A DNA stretch of 19,448 bases from JBEKHI01 sp050012355. GTDB taxonomy: Bacteria; Actinomycetota; Actinomycetes; Streptosporangiales; Streptosporangiaceae. How positions within the stretch are numbered: the stretch's first letter is position 1; each line of letters opens with the position of its first letter. This document shows positions 14,914-19,448 of this stretch, in pieces. The notes below the pieces were generated by a model that did not search any database, was not told where the DNA came from, and saw only the letters and a list, made by a program, of their open reading frames with translations. The DNA lies in the NCBI GenBank assembly GCA_050012355.1, contig JBEKHI010000123.1, positions 1-19,448 of the forward strand, in the 5' to 3' direction. The position numbers and the translations under genes are program-made.

Positions 14914-15795
14914 ATGAAAGTGACACTTACCGGCGCGACCGGCTTCATCGGGTCGCACATACTGACGGAACTACAGCAGCACGGTCACGAGGTGACGGCG
15001 CTGGTCCATGACGACGCCGGCGCCGAGACCGTCGCGGCCCGTGGCGCCCGGCCGGCCGTAGTCGACCTCTTCAACCAGGCGGCGGTCGCGGACCTGCTCG
15101 GTGACGCGGACGGGGCCATCCAGACCGCCAGCCCAGGCGACGCCACCAGCGCCGACCTGGACGCCGCGGTAGCGGGCGCGGCCATCGACGCGTTCACCGG
15201 CACCGGCAAGCCTTATCTGCACATCAGCGGCGCCTGGATCTACGGCAACAACACCGCCATCACCGAGGAGTCTCGCTTCCAGGCGCCCGCCCTGGTGGCC
15301 TGGAAGGAACCCATCCAGCAGCGGGTACTGGCCGCGGACGGCATGCGCGGGGTAGTCATCGTCTCCGGCACCGCCTACGGGGACGGCGGGGGCGGCATTC
15401 CCGGACTGCTGCTCGGGTCGCCCAGAGACGACGCCGGCAACCTGGTCACGCTCGGCACCGGGCAGCAGCACTGGGTGACGGTGCACGTCGCGGACCTGGC
15501 GGACGCTTTCCGCCGCGTCCTGGAAAACGACTCGGCCCGCGGCTATTACGTCATCGGCAACGGAGAGCGCCCGACCCTGGCCGAACTGACCGAGGCCGCC
15601 GCCGTAGCCGCTGGCGCCACCGGAGCGGTTCCCGGTTCCGACGCCGAGGCCCGGGCACGCCTCGGCGACTACTTCGCCGAGGTCCTGCTGCTCGACCAGG
15701 GCACCGAGGCGGCCAAGGCGCGGACCGAGCTCGGCTGGTACCCGTCCCACCCGTCACTAACCGACGATTTCCGCGACGGGAGTTACCGCAAGTGA
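14914..15795 (+). CDS. NAD(P)-dependent epimerase/dehydratase-like oxidoreductase (SDR)
   Basis: 293-residue Rossmann-fold protein. The nucleotide-binding motif GATGFIGS is at 7-14, the acidic dinucleotide region VDLFN near 50-54 and the extended-SDR strand HISGAWIYGNN at 103-113. The canonical YxxxK pair is not obvious: the corresponding region reads ALVAWKEPIQQRVL (126-139), so it belongs to an atypical SDR group and may act as a reductase of unknown substrate or as a redox sensor. AAGGAGG (14897-14903) lies 10 bases before the ATG. It is divergent from marR, with two MarR-type operators over its promoter, so induction by a MarR ligand is predicted. It is probably monocistronic: 97 bases and no good ribosome site separate it from the next gene. 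Confidence 0.87.
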   Translation: MKVTLTGATGFIGSHILTELQQHGHEVTALVHDDAGAETVAARGARPAVVDLFNQAAVADLLGDADGAIQTASPGDATSADLDAAVAGAAIDAFTGTGKPYLHISGAWIYGNNTAITEESRFQAPALVAWKEPIQQRVLAADGMRGVVIVSGTAYGDGGGGIPGLLLGSPRDDAGNLVTLGTGQQHWVTVHVADLADAFRRVLENDSARGYYVIGNGERPTLAELTEAAAVAAGATGAVPGSDAEARARLGDYFAEVLLLDQGTEAAKARTELGWYPSHPSLTDDFRDGSYRK

Positions 15796-15892
15796 CCCGG
15801 CCCGGCGGCCCGCAAGCCCGGCACCTGTCCGCAATGCGACCATAGACACCAGCTATTGGCCGTAGCCGCTGGGGGCTCGATCCACTGTCCCC

Positions 15893-17032
15893 ATGGAAAC
15901 TGCCGCACCGGACACCGACCAGCCCGGGGACAACGAACCGCATCCGCAGTCCCGGCACGAGCGCTTGCGGTCCGCCGCGGCGGCGCGCGGTATACCGCTA
16001 CCGACCATCCTCGCGAGCTGCGGCGTGGTTGTCGCTGTCTACCTGGCAGGCAAGCTCGCTTACCGGATGCGGGACGTCCTGCTGATGATCCTGATCGCAG
16101 GGTTCGTCGCGCTGATCCTGAACCCCATGGTGGTTTACGTTCAGCGTGGCGTCCGCCGTCGCGGCCTGGCCGTCGCGTTCGTCATTGGCTGGGCGACCGT
16201 GGTTTTTATCGGGCTCGCCATCCTGTTCGGCGATCCGCTGCTTAACGGGCTGACCCATCTATCCCGGCATCTCCCAGCGTACGCGCAGGACGCGGCGGAC
16301 GGGCACGGCTGGGTCGGCCATCTCGTGCGCCGCTTCCACCTGCAGAAATGGGTGGCGCAGAACGCTCCCAAGCTGCAGACCCTGGGAACCACCCTGGCCC
16401 GCCCGGCGCTGAACTTCGGCAAGGGCGCGGCATCGGTGCTCGAGACGCTGGTGACTGTTCTCGCGCTCGCACTGCTCCTGCTGCTTGAGGGACCGCAGAT
16501 ATGGTCGGGGCTGCTGGGCTCACTGGCGCCAGCGCGGGCAGAGCGGTGGTCCCGGGTAGCTCGTGAGATCAACCAGTCGACCACCGGTTACGTGGTCGGA
16601 GATCTGCTCACCTCCCTGATCGCCGGCGCTGTCGTTTTCGCCACGCTCGCCATCCTCGGTCTGCCCTTCCCGCTGCTGTGGGCGCTGTGGGTCGCGCTGG
16701 TCGACTTCCTGCCGATGATCGGTGGCGCGCTCGCGGGCATCCCGACCGTGCTGTTCGCGACGGCTCATTCCCTGACCGACGGAATCGTGATGGCGGTCGT
16801 GTTCATCGCATACCAGGAGCTGGAGAACCACGTCCTGAACCCGATCATCATGAGCCGGACGGTGAAGGTCAGCCCGCTGCTCGTCCTGCTGGCGATACTG
16901 GTCGGCACATCGCTGGGAGACTGGGTGGGCGGGGTGTTCGGCGGGTTCGTGGCCGCCTTGCTCTCGATCCCGTGCGCGGCCGCTCTGCAGGTGATCATCC
17001 GGGAGATATGGCGCAACACCGCGCCCGGTTAA
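15893..17032 (+). CDS. AI-2E family transporter (permease)
   Basis: 379-residue polytopic membrane protein with the AI-2E/PerM architecture. After a hydrophilic N-terminus (1-34) come membrane segments at about 36-54, 60-82 and 90-112, a soluble stretch (about 115-178), a helix near 180-197, and a C-terminal cluster of helices from about 230. The family motifs are DFLPMIGGALAGIPTVL (Asp271 onward) and YQELENHVLNPIIMSRTVKVSPLLVLLAILVG. Members have been linked to autoinducer-2 or auxin export or Na+/H+ antiport; the substrate here is unknown. The ATG start has only a distant G-rich stretch upstream (15871-15875), so initiation is probably weak. A long hairpin begins 2 bases after the stop. Confidence 0.9.
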   Translation: METAAPDTDQPGDNEPHPQSRHERLRSAAAARGIPLPTILASCGVVVAVYLAGKLAYRMRDVLLMILIAGFVALILNPMVVYVQRGVRRRGLAVAFVIGWATVVFIGLAILFGDPLLNGLTHLSRHLPAYAQDAADGHGWVGHLVRRFHLQKWVAQNAPKLQTLGTTLARPALNFGKGAASVLETLVTVLALALLLLLEGPQIWSGLLGSLAPARAERWSRVAREINQSTTGYVVGDLLTSLIAGAVVFATLAILGLPFPLLWALWVALVDFLPMIGGALAGIPTVLFATAHSLTDGIVMAVVFIAYQELENHVLNPIIMSRTVKVSPLLVLLAILVGTSLGDWVGGVFGGFVAALLSIPCAAALQVIIREIWRNTAPG

Positions 17033-17033
17033 C

Positions 17034-17095
17034 CAACCCCATGGATGTCCCACCGCTGGGCCTATAGCGCCCTCGATGGGACATCCATGGGGTTG
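17034..17095. terminator. 19-bp hairpin after the AI-2E gene, probable bidirectional terminator
   Basis: Bases 17034-17052 are exactly complementary to 17077-17095 around a 24-base loop (17053-17076). Within the loop CGCT/AGCG or GGGC/GCCC can pair further. It begins directly after the AI-2E stop and contains the stop codon of the truncated decarboxylase-like frame on the other strand. No T-tract is present. A terminator is the simplest reading. Confidence 0.6.
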
Positions 17096-17355
17096 CCGGG
17101 GCCGCCCGCGCCCGTGCGCACCGGGTCTAGGTACTCCTCGTGGGAGCCGTTGTACTGCCAGTCGATGAACATGGCGACGCCGTGACCGGCGGTCTCCGGG
17201 TCCGGCGTGAGGCCCTCGGGGAGGGTAGCGTCGGCCGCGGCGGGGTCCGTCCAGAACTCCGTCGCGATGACGACCCCGGCATAGTGCCATGGCGGCTTTG
17301 TCGCCAGATTCGCTATCCCGCGTGGGGACAACGGAACCGTGTAACCCTTCAGCAT
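17062..17355 (-). pseudogene. truncated acetoacetate decarboxylase-like gene
   Basis: The first 80 residues fit the acetoacetate decarboxylase family: MLKGYTVPLSPRGIANLA (1-18), PPWHYAGVVIATEFWTDP (21-38), LPEGLTPDPE and FIDWQYNGSHEEYLDPVR (63-80). The family is normally about 240-260 residues, and its Schiff-base lysine lies beyond this point. After Arg80 (about 17116) the frame changes to 17 unrelated residues and stops at 17062 inside the hairpin, so about two thirds of the gene is missing. AGGGAG (17363-17368) is 7 bases before the ATG, which lies 3 bases after the hydrolase stop. The two genes once formed an operon and the stub may still be translated. It cannot be a normal decarboxylase. 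Confidence 0.75.
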
Positions 17356-17358
17356 GAG

Positions 17359-18288
17359 TCAACTCCCTAGGAATGGCAGCAGTTCGGCAAAGAACTCGTC
17401 TGGGTGCTCGAGATGCGGAATGTGCCCGCACTCGGGTATGACGACGTGCTTGGCGTGGGGAATGTCTTGCGCGGCCACTGTGGAAAGCCCCACGAAGTCG
17501 CCGAGCCTGGCGACCTCGGCGGGCGGTGCGTAGTTTCCGAGCGGTACGACATGATCCTCGGCTCCGACGACCAGCAGCGTCGGCGGCGAGATCCGATGAT
17601 ATTCATAGCGAACCGGCTGCTGGTAAATCATCTGGAAAGCGAGCGCGGCCGCGCGTGCCCAGCGCGGGTAATCGGGGCTGAGCGTCACGCGAATCAGGAT
17701 GTCAGCCAGCGGCTCGTACACTTTGGGGTCGGGATGCACGAAATACTCGGCGAAGTAGTCCTGAATGGTCGAGGGGTCGGTCCAGTGCAGTTCGTGCTGG
17801 TATAGCGTGTTATCTGATTGCGGCGGGATGCCGGTGCGGTAATCCGCCAGGCCAAGCGGATCTTCCAGTACCAGATGCGTCACCCGGTCAGGGTTCATCA
17901 ACGTGAACCTGGTCGCCGTCATGCCGCCGGTCGAGTGACCCAGCACTGCGACCTTCCGGACATCAAGATAATCCAGCACCGCCGAACTGTTCGCGGCCAG
18001 CAACTGGAAGCTGTAATGGATATCAGGCTTGGAAGATTTCCCCCAGCCGATCTGGTCGGGCGCGATGACACGGTATCCGGCCTTGGTAAGTGCCTCGATA
18101 AGATTGTGGAAGTAGTAGCCACCGAACGCCTTGCCGTGAAACAGTATGACCGTGCTATTGTTCCACTGCCCGCTCGGCGGGATGTCCATATAGGCCATCT
18201 GTACTTGCTGAAGATCATTGGCAAGCGGCAGGAACTTGACGGGATATGGATATTCATATTCTTCAAGGCCAATACCTAGAGCGATCAT
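17359..18288 (-). CDS. alpha/beta hydrolase
   Basis: 309-residue alpha/beta hydrolase. It shows an oxyanion-hole strand VILFHGKAFGG (47-57), nucleophile elbow GHSTGG with Ser119, acid Asp245 in VVGAEDHVVPLG and base His289 in PECGHIPHLEHP; the cap lies between about 145 and 230. The triad is complete, so it should be an active esterase, lipase or C-C/C-Cl hydrolase of unknown substrate. ATG 18288 has no ribosome site. Upstream in frame, 17 codons of partly hydrophobic sequence (including WLIGLARW) run back to a TAG at 18340-18342 without a usual start codon, which suggests loss of an N-terminal export signal. It is followed 3 bases later by the truncated decarboxylase-like gene. Confidence 0.85.
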   Translation of the reverse strand: MIALGIGLEEYEYPYPVKFLPLANDLQQVQMAYMDIPPSGQWNNSTVILFHGKAFGGYYFHNLIEALTKAGYRVIAPDQIGWGKSSKPDIHYSFQLLAANSSAVLDYLDVRKVAVLGHSTGGMTATRFTLMNPDRVTHLVLEDPLGLADYRTGIPPQSDNTLYQHELHWTDPSTIQDYFAEYFVHPDPKVYEPLADILIRVTLSPDYPRWARAAALAFQMIYQQPVRYEYHRISPPTLLVVGAEDHVVPLGNYAPPAEVARLGDFVGLSTVAAQDIPHAKHVVIPECGHIPHLEHPDEFFAELLPFLGS

Positions 18289-18478
18289 AATCGGAGTACA
18301 CCACCGGGCCAGCCCAATAAGCCAGGAGCCACCGTCTATCTAATTATCGACGGCCCCTATACCCACGATGGCCGACCAGCTGGGGCTACGGCAGCGCTTC
18401 AGAACGACGTTAGTCTCCGGCGTGTCGCTGCGTCTGACCGATTTAGGAGGTTATCGGCCAGTTACGCCGACCTTTACC

Positions 18479-18500
18479 ATCACTCATGAGTTCGAGTGAT
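18479..18500. repeat. small inverted repeat overlapping the next hairpin
   Basis: ATCACTC (18479-18485) pairs with GAGTGAT (18494-18500) around 8 bases that include the palindrome ACTCATGAGT. Its right arm shares three bases with the left arm of the 18498-18559 hairpin, so the two structures are mutually exclusive or stacked. Confidence 0.35.
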
Positions 18501-18559
18501 TCTGTGCAGTGTGGCACTACCAACACTCTTGTGCGGGTAATGCCGCACTGCACAGAATC
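18498..18559. terminator. 19-bp hairpin, probable terminator of the acyl-CoA synthetase gene
   Basis: Bases 18498-18516 pair with 18541-18559 with a single T/G wobble, around a 24-base loop. It stands about 97 bases beyond the stop of the minus-strand acyl-CoA synthetase gene. No T-tract is present. Stem and loop lengths equal those of the hairpin at 17034-17095, though the sequences differ. Confidence 0.5.
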
Positions 18560-18656
18560 GCCAGGAGCCGCAGCCGGGCGAGATGGCACGGATGTCCGAT
18601 TCGTGAACCGTCGGCGGGCCTGCTGGCGCGAAGTGAACCACGGCCAGGCCCGGCAA

Positions 18657-19448
18657 TCACGCGTAGAGCGCCTCGATGTCGGCGCGGTACGCCTCGATTA
18701 CCGCTGCCCGCTTGAGCTTCAGCGACGGGGTCAGCAGCCCGCGCTCCTCGGTGAAGTCGCCGTCGACGACCCGGACCCGCCGGATCGACTCGGCGCGGGA
18801 GACCGACCGGTTTGCCTCGGCGACCGCCTGGGCGATCCCGGCCGCCACCCCGTCCGGTAGCGGAATCGCGCTGTCGACCTGCACGCCGGCCGCCGGACCG
18901 GCGGCCAGGTCGCCGGACAGATCCGTCTCCGGGTCGAGGGTCACCAGGGCAGCGACGTAAGACCGGCCGTCGCCGACCACCAGGCACTGGCTGATCAGCG
19001 GATGTGCACGGATCCGGTCCTCCAGCGGACCGGGGCTGACGTTCTTTCCGCCGCTGGTGACGAGCACGTCCTTCTTGCGCCCGGTGATGGTCAGGTAGCC
19101 GTCGCCATCCAGCCGCCCGAGGTCGCCGGTGGCGAACCAGCCATCGGTAAACGAGCCACCGGAGCGATAACCCCCGAAGACCTGCGGGCCGCGGAGCAGT
19201 ATCTCGCCGTCTTCGGCGATGCGCACGGCCGCGCCGGGCACCGGCGGCCCGACCGTGCCGGGCCGCGGCCGCAGCGGAGGGTTGACGGTCGACGGGCCGG
19301 TGGTCTCGGTGAGGCCGTAGCCCTCATAGATCAGCACGCCCGCGCCGGCGAAGAAGAGCAGCAGCTCCGGGGCGAGCGCCGAGCCGCCGCTGATCGCATA
19401 ACGGATCCGGCCGCCGAGCGCCTTACGCACCTTGCGATAGACCAGCAG
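18657..19448 (-). CDS. long-chain fatty-acid--CoA ligase (AMP-binding), C-terminal part
   Basis: Partial gene; the frame runs open through the window edge, leaving the last 263 residues. Visible motifs of the adenylate-forming family are AISGGSALAPEL, the AMP motif YEGYGLTETTG, GYRSGGSFTDGWFATGDLG, hinge LTITGRKKDVLVTSGGKNVSP and, near the end, LTPSLKLKR with the conserved lysine region. The unusually long C-terminal domain and the ending VIEAYRADIEALY resemble FadD15-type long-chain acyl-CoA synthetases of actinomycetes. It activates a fatty acid to acyl-AMP and then acyl-CoA, in the cytoplasm or at the membrane. Chain-length preference cannot be read here because the N-terminal tunnel is outside the window. 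Confidence 0.9.
   Translation of the reverse strand: MLVYRKVRKALGGRIRYAISGGSALAPELLLFFAGAGVLIYEGYGLTETTGPSTVNPPLRPRPGTVGPPVPGAAVRIAEDGEILLRGPQVFGGYRSGGSFTDGWFATGDLGRLDGDGYLTITGRKKDVLVTSGGKNVSPGPLEDRIRAHPLISQCLVVGDGRSYVAALVTLDPETDLSGDLAAGPAAGVQVDSAIPLPDGVAAGIAQAVAEANRSVSRAESIRRVRVVDGDFTEERGLLTPSLKLKRAAVIEAYRADIEALYA

Larger units (their letters stand above)
18289..18656. other. intergenic region between hydrolase and acyl-CoA synthetase genes
   Basis: No gene supported in 368 bases. It holds the tail of the possible lost hydrolase N-terminus (18289-18339), an isolated AGGAGG near 18445 with no plausible reading frame behind it, and the hairpins at 18479-18500 and 18498-18559. Confidence 0.55.

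Noticed and set aside
17034..17095. Integron attC-like recombination site
   Set aside because: Size and hairpin shape fit, but the core RYYYAAC/GTTRRRY boxes and extrahelical bases are not present, and no integrase is in the window.
16520..17431. 303-codon minus-strand frame over the end of the AI-2E gene and the truncated decarboxylase-like gene
   Set aside because: It spans two recognisable genes in a different frame and crosses the hairpin; arginine/glycine-rich with no family features.
18486..18860. Plus-strand 124-codon frame covering the right hairpin and the end of the acyl-CoA synthetase gene
   Set aside because: Mostly antisense to conserved ligase sequence, with no motif or convincing ribosome site.

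Overview
The window is GC-rich DNA of actinomycete type. It has GTG starts, strongly GC-biased third codon positions that open long shadow reading frames, very large LuxR-type ATP-binding regulators, a subtilase remnant of Streptomyces type and an AI-2E-like permease. This points to a soil-type Actinomycetota; I cannot name a genus. I see no tRNA, rRNA, CRISPR array, intact transposase, plasmid or phage gene.

Layout. (1) 1-3446, plus strand: a three-gene carbohydrate operon with both junctions overlapping as ATGA. It encodes a LacI-type repressor, an FGGY sugar kinase and a class I aldolase of the LacD/YihT type. A 14-bp palindrome with a central CG lies upstream and is the best operator candidate. 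(2) 3447-4247: about 800 bases without an intact gene. They hold two inverted repeats (one a perfect 21-bp stem) and a decayed piece of a secreted subtilisin-like protease on the minus strand. (3) 4248-4901: a three-BON-domain protein, convergent with and overlapping an AraC-family regulator (4865-5854, minus). (4) 6006-14222: two roughly 910-residue LuxR regulators with N-terminal ATPase domains flank a 903-residue GH63-like glycosidase. The first regulator and the glycosidase lie in tandem on plus; the second regulator converges on the glycosidase from minus. (5) 14260-15795: a MarR repressor and a divergent NAD(P)-binding oxidoreductase share a control region with three copies of a 16-bp ACTTG-N6-CAAGT site placed on both predicted promoters. 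(6) 15893-17032: an AI-2E family permease. (7) 17062-18288, minus: an alpha/beta hydrolase followed by a truncated acetoacetate-decarboxylase-like gene. (8) 18657 to the window edge, minus: the C-terminal part of a long-chain acyl-CoA synthetase.

How the parts work together. The first operon looks like a self-regulated route that phosphorylates a ketose-like sugar and cleaves it to C3 units; its substrate is not readable from sequence. The LuxR-GH-LuxR block suggests glycoside hydrolysis under large ATP-dependent regulators; the second LuxR gene may be co-transcribed with marR. The MarR/oxidoreductase pair is the best supported regulatory circuit. Three long hairpins without T-tracts sit at gene ends (3694-3738, 17034-17095, 18498-18559) and probably act as terminators; the last two have the same unusual 19/24/19 geometry.
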